A stretch of 64,000 bases of DNA from Laceyella sediminis (GTDB lineage Bacteria; Bacillota; Bacilli; Thermoactinomycetales; Thermoactinomycetaceae): positions 1-64,000 of the forward strand of contig NZ_PVTZ01000003.1 of the NCBI RefSeq assembly GCF_003003125.1, given 5' to 3'. The position numbers were made by a program, and so were the translations under genes. Under the pieces are notes generated by a model that saw only the letters and a list, made by a program, of their open reading frames with translations, made no database searches and had not been told where the DNA came from. Position 1 is the stretch's first letter. Each line of letters opens with the position of its first letter. Below are positions 7,585 through 18,329 of the stretch, one piece after another.

Positions 7585-8100
7585 TCAATCATATTGCACT
7601 AATGAAACCACATTAAGCCCATCTAACTTCTTGCGGCCTTCCAGATAGTTCAGCTCAATCAGGAACGCAGCAGCCACCGGCACTCCCTGCAACTGTTTCA
7701 CCAAATCGAGCGTGGCGGAAATGGTTCCACCGGTAGCCAGCAAATCGTCCGCAATCAGCACTTTTTGGCCCGGTTTGATCGCATCTTTATGCATAGCGAG
7801 CAAGTCCTTGCCATACTCCAAGCTGTAGCTGGCTTCAATCGTTTCACCGGGCAACTTCCCTTTTTTGCGAACGGGTACAAACCCGACTCCCAAAGCGTAA
7901 GCAAGAGGCGCGCCCACGACGAAACCGCGCGCTTCAGGGCCCACGATCACATCAATCTCTACGTCTTTTAATTGCTCTTTCAATTCGTCAATCGCCGCCC
8001 GGTATGCCGCGCCATCTTGCAAAAGGGTGGTGATGTCTTTAAACCGAATCCCCGGTTGCGGATAGTCTGGAATCACTCTGATTTTCTCTTTGAAGTTCAT
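7585..8100 (-). CDS. apt: Adenine phosphoribosyltransferase
   Basis: It salvages adenine to AMP with PRPP in the cytoplasm. The 171 residues match the usual family length. The PRPP-binding loop [13 protein letters not shown] is at about residues 114-126, and GPEARGF near 54-60 is typical of APRT. The start has AGGAGG, and this site lies inside the end of recJ: the two genes overlap by 62 bases in different frames. In Bacillus apt is followed by relA; here apt is followed by a terminator and a MITE, so that linkage is broken. Confidence 0.95.
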   Translation of the reverse strand: MNFKEKIRVIPDYPQPGIRFKDITTLLQDGAAYRAAIDELKEQLKDVEIDVIVGPEARGFVVGAPLAYALGVGFVPVRKKGKLPGETIEASYSLEYGKDLLAMHKDAIKPGQKVLIADDLLATGGTISATLDLVKQLQGVPVAAAFLIELNYLEGRKKLDGLNVVSLVQYD

Positions 8101-10459
8101 TTGCTAAGCCTCCTATATGTGTGAAAGCAATCGTTGACACCAAGAACTGGCACAATTCCAGATATGTCGAGTACACAAGGGTGCGAAATACTTCTTCTCG
8201 CTCTATCTGTTTTTGATACAGCACCGACTCAGTTAATGGTTTTTTGTTTGGATTAGGATGAATCTTGATTTCACCTTGATTGAGCGAAATAAAGCCACAC
8301 TCCGCAAACACTTGAATCATAAAGGAAAGCGCCCGTTTTTGCAATCCCGTGACACGAGCCAAAGACGAAAAATGTTTGGACAATGAAATTTTCTCCTTGC
8401 CGACCAATACGCTGTACAGCTTCTTAAATTCTTCCCGGGTCGGGGTTTTGACCAGCATATCGTCAAATTCCTTATCACCGAACAACAGGTACAAGCGTTC
8501 AGCATTGGCAAAATAAGGCAAGCTCTTTTTGCAGACTGACATGGTTGGCGGAGCTTGCACCCATACGACGCGCTTCGCCCGCTTGATCTGCTCTTCATCG
8601 CATCTGCCTTGCCCTAGCGCTTCCCACGAAACCACATGATACTTGGCTCCCCGCAACAGTTCCTCATCCTCGGAACCGGCTCCGCAGACGAAGAGGCACT
8701 CCTCCGCATCCATATCTAGAAAGCGGTCCAGTTGTTTGCGGTTGCTGCGCCAATCAAATATTTGCAAATGGGGGATGGCCACATCCTTGATAATCAACTG
8801 TGGCGAACGTTTGCCATTCCACTCGTTTACCTGCAATTCCCCCAATACGCGCAACCGGGCGCAAGGGGAAATCTCCTTCTCCATGCCTCCCGCTCGGAAA
8901 GCGATGCCTTCTAGCAAGTGTTCCCCATCCTGCAAGATCATTTTGACATGCTCATTATCGCGCCCCATCAGTTGCAACCGCAACAATTTCAGATTGTCAA
9001 ACGCAAACAGGGGAGTGGGATTGCCCATGCCGTATGGAGCGAGCGCTTCGATTTGCTCTATCAAGGGCAATTGCACCCGCTCCAAACGCAATTCATCTTC
9101 CAATGCCGTTTGCGGCACATAATCCTCGTCCGTCAACCATTGTTGTGCCAGTCGGCTGAGGTGTTGATGAAAAGGAGCGATGTTTTCGATGGGCAATGTC
9201 ATCCCCGCTGCCATGGAGTGCCCCCCGAAATGCGGCAACCATTCCTGGCATTCCGCAAGCGCGCGGTACAAATGAAAAGCGGAAATGCTACGCGCGGAGC
9301 CTTTGGCTGTGCCTTTTTCCTCATCAATGCTCAGCACGATCGCCGGACGGTAGTATTTTTCCACCAAGCGTGATGCGACAATGCCGACCACACCCACGTT
9401 CCACCCTTTTTGGGCGACGACGATGACGTGTTGGTGCCGCTCCTTATCCTGCTCCACTTCGGCAATCGCTTCTTGGGTCATCTCTTCCACTAATTCTTGC
9501 CGTTCCCGGTTCACCTCATCCAGCTCTTCTGCCAACATCCGCGCTTCCTCTTCATTATCGGTGATCAGCAACCGCACAGCCGAATCAGCCGAATCCAGGC
9601 GGCCGCTGGCATTGATCCGCGGCCCCAGCGCAAAGCCGACATGGCCCGCCGTCACCTCCCGCTGAATGCCGGCAACATCTAGCAACGCCCGCATTCCGGT
9701 CAATTCCCGTCGATTCATCCGCTCCAAACCAAAAGCGGCCAAAATTCGGTTTTCATCCGTCAACGGAACCAAGTCCGCAATGGTGCCAAGTGCCACTAAT
9801 TCCAACCACTCTTCCGGAATGCGTCCTAAAAGGGCGGTCGCCAGCTTGAACGCCACCCCGACTCCGGCCAACATCTTAAATGGATATGGGCACCCCGGTT
9901 TCTTGGGATTGATCACCGCATAAGCGTCCGGCAGCTGCTCCGGCGGCTCATGGTGGTCGGTGATGATCAGATCGAGTCCGAGCTGTTTCGCCACCTCTGC
10001 TTCCGTCACCGCGCTGATCCCCGTATCCACCGACACCACTAAGCCAAAACCACGCTCTTTGGCCAAGGCCAGCGCCTCTTTATTTATGCCGTACCCCTCC
10101 CGAAAACGGTTGGGGATATAATAGTCCACATCCGCCTGAAGCGTTCTCATCACATGGAGCAACAAGCTGGTGCTACTCACTCCGTCTGCATCATAATCGC
10201 CGTAGATGAGAATTTTCTCTTTGTCCGCTATCGCTTGCTTGATCCGCTCCACGGCAGCCTTCATTCCGTCCAGCAGATAAGGGTCGTGCAAATCTTCCAA
10301 TTTTGGCTTGAGAAATTTGTTGGCCGCTTCACTATCATCAATTCCCCTTCGCACCAAGAGCCGGGCGATCAAGGGGTCAATTCCGCACTCGGCGGCCAGC
10401 TTGGCGACCACCGCCTCGTCCGGCTCCACTTTATGCCAACGCGTTTTTGCGTGCAACAC
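8039..10459 (-). CDS. recJ: Single-stranded-DNA-specific exonuclease RecJ
   Basis: This 5'-3' single-strand exonuclease works in recombination and mismatch/base-excision repair. DHH-family motifs are visible: [33 protein letters not shown] and, in the DHHA1 part, [13 protein letters not shown]; a C-terminal OB-like part and a Bacillus-type tail follow. The best start is a GTG at 10459 behind GAGGTG (806 residues); an upstream ATG at 10486 lacks a ribosome site. The C-terminal 20 residues run into apt and have an unusual polar composition, so the reading frame probably drifted past an older stop. Confidence 0.92.
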   Translation of the reverse strand: MLHAKTRWHKVEPDEAVVAKLAAECGIDPLIARLLVRRGIDDSEAANKFLKPKLEDLHDPYLLDGMKAAVERIKQAIADKEKILIYGDYDADGVSSTSLLLHVMRTLQADVDYYIPNRFREGYGINKEALALAKERGFGLVVSVDTGISAVTEAEVAKQLGLDLIITDHHEPPEQLPDAYAVINPKKPGCPYPFKMLAGVGVAFKLATALLGRIPEEWLELVALGTIADLVPLTDENRILAAFGLERMNRRELTGMRALLDVAGIQREVTAGHVGFALGPRINASGRLDSADSAVRLLITDNEEEARMLAEELDEVNRERQELVEEMTQEAIAEVEQDKERHQHVIVVAQKGWNVGVVGIVASRLVEKYYRPAIVLSIDEEKGTAKGSARSISAFHLYRALAECQEWLPHFGGHSMAAGMTLPIENIAPFHQHLSRLAQQWLTDEDYVPQTALEDELRLERVQLPLIEQIEALAPYGMGNPTPLFAFDNLKLLRLQLMGRDNEHVKMILQDGEHLLEGIAFRAGGMEKEISPCARLRVLGELQVNEWNGKRSPQLIIKDVAIPHLQIFDWRSNRKQLDRFLDMDAEECLFVCGAGSEDEELLRGAKYHVVSWEALGQGRCDEEQIKRAKRVVWVQAPPTMSVCKKSLPYFANAERLYLLFGDKEFDDMLVKTPTREEFKKLYSVLVGKEKISLSKHFSSLARVTGLQKRALSFMIQVFAECGFISLNQGEIKIHPNPNKKPLTESVLYQKQIEREEVFRTLVYSTYLELCQFLVSTIAFTHIGGLANELQRENQSDSRLSATGDSV

Positions 10460-10536
10460 GTTCACGTTCACCTCGCTTTGCGTCATTCATTATATCACAA
10501 AGCCCAAATAGGGCAGGAGAAACTTATTGTCATGAA

Positions 10537-10568
10537 AAGAGGCCGCAGGCATATCGCCGCGGCCTCTT
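10537..10568 (-). terminator. Terminator between secF and recJ
   Basis: AAGAGGCCGC / GCGGCCTCTT hairpin with TTTT on the minus strand, just after the secF stop. Confidence 0.75.
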
Positions 10569-10584
10569 GAAGCCAGATTGGCGG

Positions 10585-11493
10585 TTATTCCGCCGCCACC
10601 GGCTCCCCATTTTTCTTTTGCATCGCTTTCCACTTCCAACCAATCCACAATGGGCTCGCCACAAAAATGGAAGAATAAGCCCCGGAAATCAGGCCAAACA
10701 ACAGGGCCAAAGAGAAGTTTGCGATGCTCTCCCCGCCCAACAGCCATAAGGCAAAAGCGGCAAAAGCCACCGTCAACACCGTGTTGATCGAACGCGTCAA
10801 GGTCTGGTTGATGCTGACATTGACTACCTTCGCCAAGTCTTCCCATTTCTTCGGCTTCATCGTTTCCATATTTTCACGTATCCGGTCAAAGATCACGATG
10901 GTGTCATTGATCGAATACCCGATGATGGTCAATACAGCGGCGATAAAAACGACGTCCACTTCTAAACGCAACAGTGAAAACATCCCGATGGTAAACAGCG
11001 AGTCATAAACCAAGGCGATCACCGCCGCCACCCCAAACCGCCACTCAAAGCGAAACGCCACATACACCACGATACAGAGCGACGCGATCACGGTAGCCTT
11101 GATCGCATTGCTCGCCAATTCGCGCCCGATGATCGGGTCTACTCTTTGTTCTTGCACTTTAGGAGTCAGGTTAAACGTTTCTTGGAATTTTGCTTTGATC
11201 TTTTGAATATCTTGCCGTGACAAGGACTTGTCCACACGGAAGATGACAATCTCATTTTTCGTGCCACCTATACGGATGTTGGGATTATTGTAGCCCATAT
11301 CCTCCAGCGCCTCGCGCGCTTTCTCGATCTTTGCATTGGGTGCCAGTGAAATATCCAGGCGGGTTCCGCTTTTAAAGTCGATTCCAAGGTTCAGCCCTTG
11401 CCATACAAGGGACACAACACACACCGCCATCACGGCTAGGGCGATGAGCAGATACGTTTTGCGGTGCTTGATGATATCGAACTTATAGGTCAC
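10585..11493 (-). CDS. secF: Protein translocase subunit SecF
   Basis: SecF is an integral membrane partner of SecD that uses the proton gradient to pull exported proteins through SecYEG. The 302-residue protein has the six-span RND-like plan: the first segment near residues 12-32, the GIDFKSGTRLDI motif, a periplasmic-type loop, then IGYSINDTIVIFDRIREN and a late NTVLTVAFAAFALWLLGG. The likely start is GTG at 11493 with GGGAGG nine bases upstream, overlapping the end of secD. In B. subtilis SecD and SecF are one polypeptide; here they are separate. Confidence 0.93.
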   Translation of the reverse strand: MTYKFDIIKHRKTYLLIALAVMAVCVVSLVWQGLNLGIDFKSGTRLDISLAPNAKIEKAREALEDMGYNNPNIRIGGTKNEIVIFRVDKSLSRQDIQKIKAKFQETFNLTPKVQEQRVDPIIGRELASNAIKATVIASLCIVVYVAFRFEWRFGVAAVIALVYDSLFTIGMFSLLRLEVDVVFIAAVLTIIGYSINDTIVIFDRIRENMETMKPKKWEDLAKVVNVSINQTLTRSINTVLTVAFAAFALWLLGGESIANFSLALLFGLISGAYSSIFVASPLWIGWKWKAMQKKNGEPVAAE

Positions 11494-12712
11494 TGATCTC
11501 ATCCTCCCTTACGCCAAACAATCCTGGCCGCTTAAGCAAATTGGACCGAACCAAGAGCGTCATCATGATCCGCGACAGCGCCACAGCAGTGAGGAAGCTG
11601 ACGATAATCCCCACAATCAGCGAAACCGAAAAGCCCTTGACTGCGGAGGTACCGAAGATGAACAGCACAACCGCGGCAATAACGGTCGTGATGTTGGCGT
11701 CGAAGATGGTCAGGAACGAACGCTTGGAACCCGCTTTGACCGCACCAGCGATGCTTCGTCCGATCCGGAGTTCGTCGCGAATCCGTTCGTTCATGATGAT
11801 GTTGGCGTCGACCGCCATCCCGATCCCTAGGATAAACGCGGCGATTCCTGGCAACGTCAGGGTCACATCAAGCAACATGAATGTCAACAGCACGAGGTAA
11901 GAGTAAGCGATAAGCGTGATCACGGCGATAAAGCCGGGCAAGCGGTACACACCGATGACGAAAATAAAGATGGCGATAAGCGCGTACAATCCAGCAATCA
12001 AACTGTCGCGCAACGAATCAGCGCCAAGCGACGCGTCAACGGAGTAGCTTTGCACTTCTTTCAACTTCAGTGGAATGGCCCCAGCATTGAGCAAGTCGGC
12101 CAATTCCTGTGCCTCTTTCACATCTTTTTGCCCCGAGATCTGTGCCTCCCCACCCGCAATGACCGTTTGCACTTGCGGCGCGCTGAGCAGATTGTCATCC
12201 AAATAGATCGGAAGTTGTTGTCCTAGGTAGGTGCGCGTAATGTTTTCAAATTTCTTCGGGTCTTTCAACTTTAGCGTCACCACGGGACGGTTTAATTGGT
12301 CATAACCCACACCAGCCCCGTTTTCCATGAGGTCTTTCCCTTCCATCAATATCTTTTTACCGGTAGGGTCACGAAAGGTCAGCTTCGCTTGTTTCCCAAG
12401 CATTTCACGCGCTTTGTTCTGGTCTTTGACCCCAGCCAGTTGCACGCGAATACGGTTGCCCCCTTCAACGGTGATCTCCGGTTCGCTCACCCCCAACACG
12501 TTGATCCGGTTGTTCAACGCAGCAGCGGTGTCCTTCAGGGCATCTAGGCTAACATTTTTTTGTTCCGTTTCATACAGCACTTCAAACCCGCCCTGGAGGT
12601 CAAGGCCTTTGGTTATGTTATTCCATACGTCGAGTGTGGTTGTGGCGACAGTGCCCAGTATCACCACCACCATCAGGCAAAAAGCCACCAGTTTGCCCTT
12701 GCGAATCTTCAT
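11483..12712 (-). CDS. secD: Protein translocase subunit SecD
   Basis: SecD, 409 residues, is the larger half of the SecDF export motor. Visible are the N-terminal membrane anchor, KGLDLQGGFEVLYE (the D1 motif), the extracytoplasmic P1 region, and the C-terminal membrane block with GIAAFILGIGMAVDANIIMNERIRDE. The acidic residue of AVDANI is part of the proton path in known SecD. The start follows AGGAGG. It overlaps secF by 11 bases, and a strong promoter lies 40 bases upstream. Confidence 0.95.
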   Translation of the reverse strand: MKIRKGKLVAFCLMVVVILGTVATTTLDVWNNITKGLDLQGGFEVLYETEQKNVSLDALKDTAAALNNRINVLGVSEPEITVEGGNRIRVQLAGVKDQNKAREMLGKQAKLTFRDPTGKKILMEGKDLMENGAGVGYDQLNRPVVTLKLKDPKKFENITRTYLGQQLPIYLDDNLLSAPQVQTVIAGGEAQISGQKDVKEAQELADLLNAGAIPLKLKEVQSYSVDASLGADSLRDSLIAGLYALIAIFIFVIGVYRLPGFIAVITLIAYSYLVLLTFMLLDVTLTLPGIAAFILGIGMAVDANIIMNERIRDELRIGRSIAGAVKAGSKRSFLTIFDANITTVIAAVVLFIFGTSAVKGFSVSLIVGIIVSFLTAVALSRIMMTLLVRSNLLKRPGLFGVREDEISDL

Positions 12713-12749
12713 GGTTGCTCCTCCTTTTATGTATCACACCAACATACTC

Positions 12750-12778
12750 ATTATCCGGCGCATCTGAAGGAATGTCAA
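12750..12778 (-). promoter_or_regulatory. Sigma-A-type promoter of secDF
   Basis: TTGACA (12778-12773), a 17-base spacer and GATAAT (12755-12750) on the minus strand, about 40 bases before the secD start. Confidence 0.75.
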
Positions 12779-12892
12779 TTTTCAAGGAGCTCACGATTAA
12801 TGACAAATGGGTAAAGTTATTATTTATTTTCCTAATACTCTGTCTAACGTACGCCTAGTCTGATTGTAATGAATGCGTCCAACCCTGTCAAA

Positions 12893-12940
12893 AAAACGGG
12901 GCGAACATTCCCAACTCGATAGAAAATGTTCGCCCGTTTT
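12893..12940. terminator. Terminator after comN
   Basis: A long stem, AAAACGGGGCGAACATT with AATGTTCGCCCGTTTT (one bulge), has T or A runs on both outer sides. It begins at the base next to the comN stop codon. Confidence 0.8.
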
Positions 12941-13243
12941 TTATTTTTGCTCATCATCATCTTTATATACCGACAGCATCAGCCAGTTCATAAACCGATT
13001 CGCTTTTAGCGACATGATATCATTAACCAGGCGGTTTAACCGGGGCCAGCCGCGCCGGTAATTTTCGGAGACGCAGGCCCAAATCTGTTCACCCGTCACA
13101 TTTTCATAACCATACATACGAAATTCGGCCGCTTTGCTGTTGCAGAGATCCTCGATGCATGTCATCAATTCCTGCTCGCTCATGAATTCGCGCTGTGATT
13201 GCTTCTGCCGACTGACTGACTTTAACGATCCTTGTCTTGCCAT
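12941..13243 (-). CDS. comN: Post-transcriptional regulator ComN (YrzD family)
   Basis: A 100-residue protein of the ComN family, which in B. subtilis promotes comE late-competence mRNA accumulation after transcription and localises to poles and septa with DivIVA. Family features are CIEDLCNSKAAEFRMYGYENVT and the basic, aromatic segment ENYRRGWPRLNRLVNDI. The start at 13243 is set by GAGGAGG five bases upstream; a longer frame without an RBS exists. It sits between secD and the divergent spoVB, the position known from Bacillus, which supports the identification. Confidence 0.85.
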   Translation of the reverse strand: MARQGSLKSVSRQKQSQREFMSEQELMTCIEDLCNSKAAEFRMYGYENVTGEQIWACVSENYRRGWPRLNRLVNDIMSLKANRFMNWLMLSVYKDDDEQK

Positions 13244-13407
13244 GGTGTTCCTCCTCGCTCTGCGTATCAAAAACCTGCCTTTTGTTCATATCCTCTTTCG
13301 GTTTTTAGAATACAAAATCCTACCCGTACATTCCACAATTTTTTTGGCATGAGTCGCACGGACAAGTCATACGTTTTAGTAAACTTTTGCGAAAGAGAGG
13401 CCGAACT

Positions 13408-14982
13408 ATGAAAAGCAAGGGATTTTTATACGGGACGCTGATTTTAGTCGGCGCAGGCCTTATCACTAAAATCCTTGGTTTTGTTTATCGGATCGCTCTT
13501 TCCCGCATCATCGGGGACGAAGGCATGGGGCTGTTTCAAATGGCGTTTCCCATCCTGGTTTTCACCATTGTGGTCACCACCGCTGGATTGCCGGTGGCCA
13601 TCTCCAAATTGGTCTCCGAAGCTGAGGCAAAAAACGAAACGGAACGGATTCGCTCCATTCTCATTGTATCGATCTTCATCGTCGTTATCACTAGTGTGTT
13701 GATTACCAGTTTTGTCCTGCTCTTCGCTCCATGGATTGCCAAAACGCTACTCACGGACCAACGGGCAGTTTATGCGTTGCTCGGCATCGCACCAATCATT
13801 CCTATCATTGCCATCTCTTCGATCTTCCGCGGATATTTTCAGGGGCGGCAAAACATGAGCCCTTACGCCATGTCCACCATCATTGAGCAAACCGTGCGCA
13901 TTTTTACGGTGTTAATATTAGCCACCATCCTGCTCCCTTACGGTGTTGAATACGCGGCGGCGGGCGCCATGATCGGCATGGTAATCGGCGAATTTGCCGG
14001 GCTTTTGTATCTGCTTTATTCATTTAAACGAGATGCTGGGCGCCCCAAATTGCGTAAGCTCTCATTTGCCAAGAAACAACATTCGCAACAATGGCGCGAA
14101 AGTCTGCGCGATCTGTTGCGCTTGGCCATTCCTGTCACCACCAGCCGTTTGGTTGGTTCGTTTTCTTATGCGATCGAACCGATTGTCGTTTCGCAAAGTT
14201 TGGCTCTCGCCGGCATCGCCACGGCCGCGGCAACTGGGTTGTACGGCCAATTGGAAGGCATGGCGATCCCGCTCGTTTTTTTTCCTTCATTCATCACTTA
14301 CGCGCTGTCCGTTTCGCTCGTACCGGCGATCAGTGAAGCGGCAGCGCAAAACAATACCCGCTTGGTTTCTCACCGCCTACAACAGGCTGTCCGCTTAAAC
14401 CTGATTGTGGCATTGCCAAGCGCCTTGCTCATGTATATGCTGGCGGAACCGCTATCCATCCTGCTCTACCGCCAAACCGATGTAGCGCGGCTAATCCAAA
14501 TCATGGCTCCCTTCACTGTGTTGCATGCCATGCAAGGCCCCTTCGCATCGGTATTGCAAGGATTGGATAACGCGAAAGCCCCCATGCGCAATTCCATCAT
14601 CGGAGCGGTAGTTAAGACCATCTTGATTTTTGCCCTCGCTTCCCAGCCGGAATTGGGGATCGACGGGGTCGCCTTGGCCATCAATTGCGGCATTGTCATC
14701 GTCACGACCCTGCATTTCATCGATATATTAAAAGTCATTTCTTTCCGTCTTCCTTTGAAAGATCTGGGCAAACTGTGCGTCGCCACCGCGGCCACAGGCT
14801 TAGTCACCTATACCTGCATCCATATGGAACACTGGACCTTATTCGCCCAAACCGCGGCCGGCTTTTTCGGCAGTTTGTCCATCTACGCGCTGTGCCTAGT
14901 GTCGCTCTCACTGATCCGCAAAGATGACGTGCGGCGTATTCCCTATGTCGGCAAATGGATGGCCAAATGCCTGCCCCATTAA
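13408..14982 (+). CDS. spoVB: Stage V sporulation protein B, MurJ/MATE-type flippase
   Basis: SpoVB is a polysaccharide-lipid flippase of the MOP superfamily needed for spore cortex synthesis. The 524-residue protein has about 14 membrane segments, beginning FLYGTLILVGAGLITKILGF, then the conserved RIIGDEGMGLFQMAFP. The ATG at 13408 has GAGAGG seven bases upstream, whereas the frame's earlier TTG has no such site. It lies divergent to comN and converges with the DUF421 gene, overlapping it by four bases at the stop codons. Gene order comN-spoVB-yrbG-yrzE equals B. subtilis. Confidence 0.9.
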   Translation: MKSKGFLYGTLILVGAGLITKILGFVYRIALSRIIGDEGMGLFQMAFPILVFTIVVTTAGLPVAISKLVSEAEAKNETERIRSILIVSIFIVVITSVLITSFVLLFAPWIAKTLLTDQRAVYALLGIAPIIPIIAISSIFRGYFQGRQNMSPYAMSTIIEQTVRIFTVLILATILLPYGVEYAAAGAMIGMVIGEFAGLLYLLYSFKRDAGRPKLRKLSFAKKQHSQQWRESLRDLLRLAIPVTTSRLVGSFSYAIEPIVVSQSLALAGIATAAATGLYGQLEGMAIPLVFFPSFITYALSVSLVPAISEAAAQNNTRLVSHRLQQAVRLNLIVALPSALLMYMLAEPLSILLYRQTDVARLIQIMAPFTVLHAMQGPFASVLQGLDNAKAPMRNSIIGAVVKTILIFALASQPELGIDGVALAINCGIVIVTTLHFIDILKVISFRLPLKDLGKLCVATAATGLVTYTCIHMEHWTLFAQTAAGFFGSLSIYALCLVSLSLIRKDDVRRIPYVGKWMAKCLPH

Positions 14983-15662
14983 CGCGTTGGGCGGTCCTTC
15001 CGATCAATGTACAACCGCCCTTCGTAGTTCACCGCCGCATAAAACACCTCTTTAAAATCTTTCAAACCCCGCTTTTGGATTTCCGCCTTGAGCCAAAAGC
15101 GGTTTTGCCCCAACTTTTTGAGTCCTTCTTCCTGCACCTTCCCGTCGATGATCACGGGGATAGGCATCCGAAACTGTTTGAGATCCCGTCTCACATCCTC
15201 CTTGAATGCAGGCCGTTTCTCCTCTTTAGGAAACACGCTCAGCTTCCCTGTCGTTTCCAACACCGCAAATTCCACATCGGAGACATCGGGAATGTTTTTT
15301 TCCCGCAACTGGGTGAGCAAATCATCCAGATTGTATCGCAACTTGGCCATATTCTTGTCGACGATTTTCCCATTTTCAATCAACGGAACCGGACTACCCT
15401 CCACCCAATTCCGAATCCGTTCGCTTTTAATCAAAATGAAGGATAACAAAATTTGCAAAGCAGCTAACAGGATGATCGGGGAAATCCAGGTGATCAGCGG
15501 TTCCTCTTTGTTTTCGATGGCCATGGACGAAATGTCGGCAATCATGAAAGAAACAACCAAATCAAAAATCGACAACTTACCGATCTCCCGTTTCCCCATG
15601 ACACGCATGATGACTAGGAGAAACACATAAATGAATACGGTGCGCAAGAGGATAGACCCCAT
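14979..15662 (-). CDS. DUF421 membrane protein (YrbG/YetF family)
   Basis: A 227-residue membrane protein with three N-terminal spans (about 1-85) and a cytoplasmic DUF421 domain. Family motifs are VMGKREIGKLSIFDLVV after the first span and, later, PVPLIENGKIVDKNM and LDDLLTQLREKNI. B. subtilis relatives (YetF, YrbG) affect spore germination and DNA-damage phenotypes, but no biochemical role is firmly established. The start at 15662 follows AGGAGG ten bases upstream. Its stop overlaps that of spoVB on the other strand. Confidence 0.85.
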   Translation of the reverse strand: MGSILLRTVFIYVFLLVIMRVMGKREIGKLSIFDLVVSFMIADISSMAIENKEEPLITWISPIILLAALQILLSFILIKSERIRNWVEGSPVPLIENGKIVDKNMAKLRYNLDDLLTQLREKNIPDVSDVEFAVLETTGKLSVFPKEEKRPAFKEDVRRDLKQFRMPIPVIIDGKVQEEGLKKLGQNRFWLKAEIQKRGLKDFKEVFYAAVNYEGRLYIDRKDRPTR

Positions 15663-15835
15663 GTTTCGGCAACCTCCTTTCATCCAGACTTACAGGCTCC
15701 CCTTACATCGCTCCACGTGACGTAATTCACCGGTTAGTTTCCGCAGCGCGATCCATTTTTATGTCTGACCCGGACAGTGATATTTTGGACTCGCCTGTCA
15801 TAACATGTACCAACTTGCCCAAAGGAGGTCAGAGG

Positions 15836-16228
15836 ATGAAAGAAGCTTTGTTTGACACTGCAAAAAAGGGATGGCAATCCCCTTGGCTTGTGGGCCAATG
15901 TTGGATCTGGGGAATCATTTTGTTCTGCTCTTTCCTCGCCGCGTTGGGCCTCAGATATACGTCGTTGCCGTCAGACAATGTGACAGCCATTTCCTACATT
16001 GTGAACGCAGGCGCTCTCTTCGCCGGCGGACTGGCTTCCGGACGCCGCGCGGGGCGGAAAGGATGGATGATAGGCGGAATTCAAGGCGTGCTGTTCGTGT
16101 TATTGGTCTGGCTGCTGAGCTTCTTGGCGTTTGACGCGGCCCCTACCATCAACCCGTTGGCTTTTCTCTGCTTCGCCTTCGCCGTCGGTGGGTTGGGCGG
16201 CATGATCGGCGTAAACACTAAACCATGA
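15836..16228 (+). CDS. TIGR04086-type membrane protein (YrzE-like)
   Basis: A 130-residue protein with four predicted membrane segments. A hydrophilic N-terminus is followed by the spans WIWGIILFCSFLAALGL, AGALFAGGLASGRRAGRKGW, VLFVLLVWLLSFLAFD and a C-terminal glycine-rich span. The GLASGRRAGRKGW loop is characteristic of the family. ATG at 15836 has AAAGGAGG at good spacing; earlier in-frame codons lack one. Function is unknown. The position next to spoVB/yrbG matches yrzE of Bacillus. Confidence 0.8.
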   Translation: MKEALFDTAKKGWQSPWLVGQCWIWGIILFCSFLAALGLRYTSLPSDNVTAISYIVNAGALFAGGLASGRRAGRKGWMIGGIQGVLFVLLVWLLSFLAFDAAPTINPLAFLCFAFAVGGLGGMIGVNTKP

Positions 16229-16234
16229 CCAAAA

Positions 16235-16280
16235 CACAAACCGCCTTCCTCCGTCCAATTGGCGAGAGAAGGCGGTTTGT
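16235..16280. terminator. Bidirectional terminator between the yrzE-like gene and leuD
   Basis: ACAAACCGCCTTC / GAAGGCGGTTTGT around a loop that itself contains an inverted repeat. It serves two convergent operons. Confidence 0.75.
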
Positions 16281-16284
16281 TGTG

Positions 16285-16911
16285 CTAGGTTACTGATCCC
16301 GTGGTGCGATACACATCTTGATACGGTTTTTTCGCCGACTGTTCATAAACGGTGATGCGATCGGCGTGAAGTAGCGTGGCACCGATGTCATCCAAGCCTT
16401 TCAGCAGTCGCTCACGCCGGTAAGGGTCGACTTGGAATCTCCATGTCGTGCCTTCATCGTCCCGCACCACTTGCGCTTCCAAATCCACTTCCAAGCGGTA
16501 CTGCCCCCGCCCCGCTTGTTGGAAAAGGTGCTCCACATCCTTTTCTGGCAACACGATGGGCAACATGCCATTCTTAAAACAGTTGTTGTGAAAAATGTCG
16601 GCAAACGAGGGGGCGATGATCACTTTAAAACCATAATCGGCCAGCGCCCAAGGTGCGTGCTCGCGCGATGATCCGCAACCGAAATTGTTGCGGGCGAGGA
16701 GGATGCTCGCTCCAGCATAACGTGGCTGATTCAGCACGAAAGACGGGTCAGGTTCCCCATTGGGCAAATAGCGCCAATCATAGAAGAGAAATTGTCCAAA
16801 CCCAGATCGCTCCACCCGCTTCAAAAACTGTTTAGGAATGATTGCGTCCGTATCCACATTAGGCCGATCCAACGGTGCAACAATGCCTTGGTGACGAACA
16901 AATACCTCCAT
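16285..16911 (-). CDS. leuD: 3-Isopropylmalate dehydratase, small subunit
   Basis: With LeuC it isomerises 2- to 3-isopropylmalate in leucine synthesis. The 208-residue protein shows the aconitase swivel-domain features [14 protein letters not shown] and [21 protein letters not shown]. Start ATG at 16911 shares one base with the leuC stop (TGATG), and GGAGGAGG lies inside the end of leuC. It is the last gene of ilvE-leuABCD. Confidence 0.95.
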   Translation of the reverse strand: MEVFVRHQGIVAPLDRPNVDTDAIIPKQFLKRVERSGFGQFLFYDWRYLPNGEPDPSFVLNQPRYAGASILLARNNFGCGSSREHAPWALADYGFKVIIAPSFADIFHNNCFKNGMLPIVLPEKDVEHLFQQAGRGQYRLEVDLEAQVVRDDEGTTWRFQVDPYRRERLLKGLDDIGATLLHADRITVYEQSAKKPYQDVYRTTGSVT

Positions 16912-18329
16912 CAGTTAACCTCCTCCAGCTTCTGTAATTGCCCCGGCTCCACAAATCGACCAGCGATCGCCGCGGCGGCAGCTGTGACCGGAGACACGAG
17001 ATGGGTGCGCGCTCCCCGCCCTTGCCTTCCTTCAAAGTTCCGATTTGAAGTGGAAGCACACCGTTCCCCCGCCGGTACCACATCGGGGTTCATCGCCAAA
17101 CACATACTACAACCCGGCTCACGCCATTCAAAACCCGCTGTGATGAAAATCTCATGCAATCCTTCCTGTTCCGCTTGCCGTTTAACTTGTTTTGAACCGG
17201 GAACCACGATGGCCCGGACTTTTGGTGATACCTTATGTCCTCGTACCACTTGTGCTGCAAGACGCAGGTCTTCTATCCGCGAGTTGGTACAAGAGCCGAT
17301 AAATACGTGCTGGATCGGGATGTCCGAAATCTTGGTGCCGGGTTCAAGCCCCATGTAAGCCAACGCTTGCCTTGCCGCAAGCCGTTCCATTTCTGTGGGG
17401 AAGGTATCAGGATCAGGTACGATACCATTGATACTAGTGCCCATGCCGGGATGGGTTCCCCATGTGACCTGGGGTTCCAAAGCAGAAACATCAAACTGGA
17501 TCACCCGGTCGAAGACCGCATCGGGATCTGTAACCAATTCCCGCCACAACTTCACACAGGCGTCGAAATCCTCCCCCTTCGGCGCATAGGGACGGCCTTT
17601 TAAATAAGCAAACGTCGTCTCATCCGGTTCGATCAGACCTGCCCGGGCCCCGGCTTCAATCGACATGTTGCAGATGGTCATCCGTTCTTCCATCGACATG
17701 GCTCGAACTGCTTCACCTGCAAATTGGATCACATGGCCTGTGCCGAAATCAACCCCATATTGAGCGATCAAACCGAGGATCACATCTTTGGCGGTCACAC
17801 CTGGGCGTGGTCGACCAGTTAATTCAACCAACAGCGTTCGAGGCTTTGTTTGCCACAAGCATTGAGTCGCCAGCACATGCTCCAGTTCACTAGTACCAAT
17901 GCCGAACGCCAGTGCACCAAACGCGCCATGCGTCGATGTGTGGCTATCTCCGCATACAATCGTCTTGCCTGGTAGCGTCAACCCTAATTCCGGGCCGATG
18001 ACGTGGACAATCCCTTGTTCTTCGCTATGCAAATCGGCCAAAGAAATCCCAAACGCCTCACAGTTCATTTGCAAGGTTTCAATCTGCTTGCCCGCTATCG
18101 GATCTGTCACAGTAAATGGATTGTCGGTCGGCACATTGTGATCCATGGTCGCGAACGTAAGTTCAGGCCGTCGCACTTTCCTACCAGCCATGCGCAACCC
18201 TTCAAACGCTTGCGGCGAGGTGACCTCATGCACTAAATGCAAATCAATGTACAGTAGATGCGGCTTGCCTTCTTCCGCGACAACCACATGTTGCTCCCAA
18301 ATCTTATCAAACATTGTTTTACCCGCCAC
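16911..18329 (-). CDS. leuC: 3-Isopropylmalate dehydratase, large subunit
   Basis: The iron-sulfur catalytic subunit of isopropylmalate isomerase, 472 residues. The three cysteines of the 4Fe-4S cluster are in [14 protein letters not shown] and [13 protein letters not shown], and [12 protein letters not shown] is the substrate-side motif. A GTG at 18329 with GGGAGGG seven bases upstream gives a protein starting [15 protein letters not shown], the standard family start; a 480-residue frame has no RBS. It overlaps leuB by 11 bases. Confidence 0.95.
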   Translation of the reverse strand: MAGKTMFDKIWEQHVVVAEEGKPHLLYIDLHLVHEVTSPQAFEGLRMAGRKVRRPELTFATMDHNVPTDNPFTVTDPIAGKQIETLQMNCEAFGISLADLHSEEQGIVHVIGPELGLTLPGKTIVCGDSHTSTHGAFGALAFGIGTSELEHVLATQCLWQTKPRTLLVELTGRPRPGVTAKDVILGLIAQYGVDFGTGHVIQFAGEAVRAMSMEERMTICNMSIEAGARAGLIEPDETTFAYLKGRPYAPKGEDFDACVKLWRELVTDPDAVFDRVIQFDVSALEPQVTWGTHPGMGTSINGIVPDPDTFPTEMERLAARQALAYMGLEPGTKISDIPIQHVFIGSCTNSRIEDLRLAAQVVRGHKVSPKVRAIVVPGSKQVKRQAEQEGLHEIFITAGFEWREPGCSMCLAMNPDVVPAGERCASTSNRNFEGRQGRGARTHLVSPVTAAAAAIAGRFVEPGQLQKLEEVN

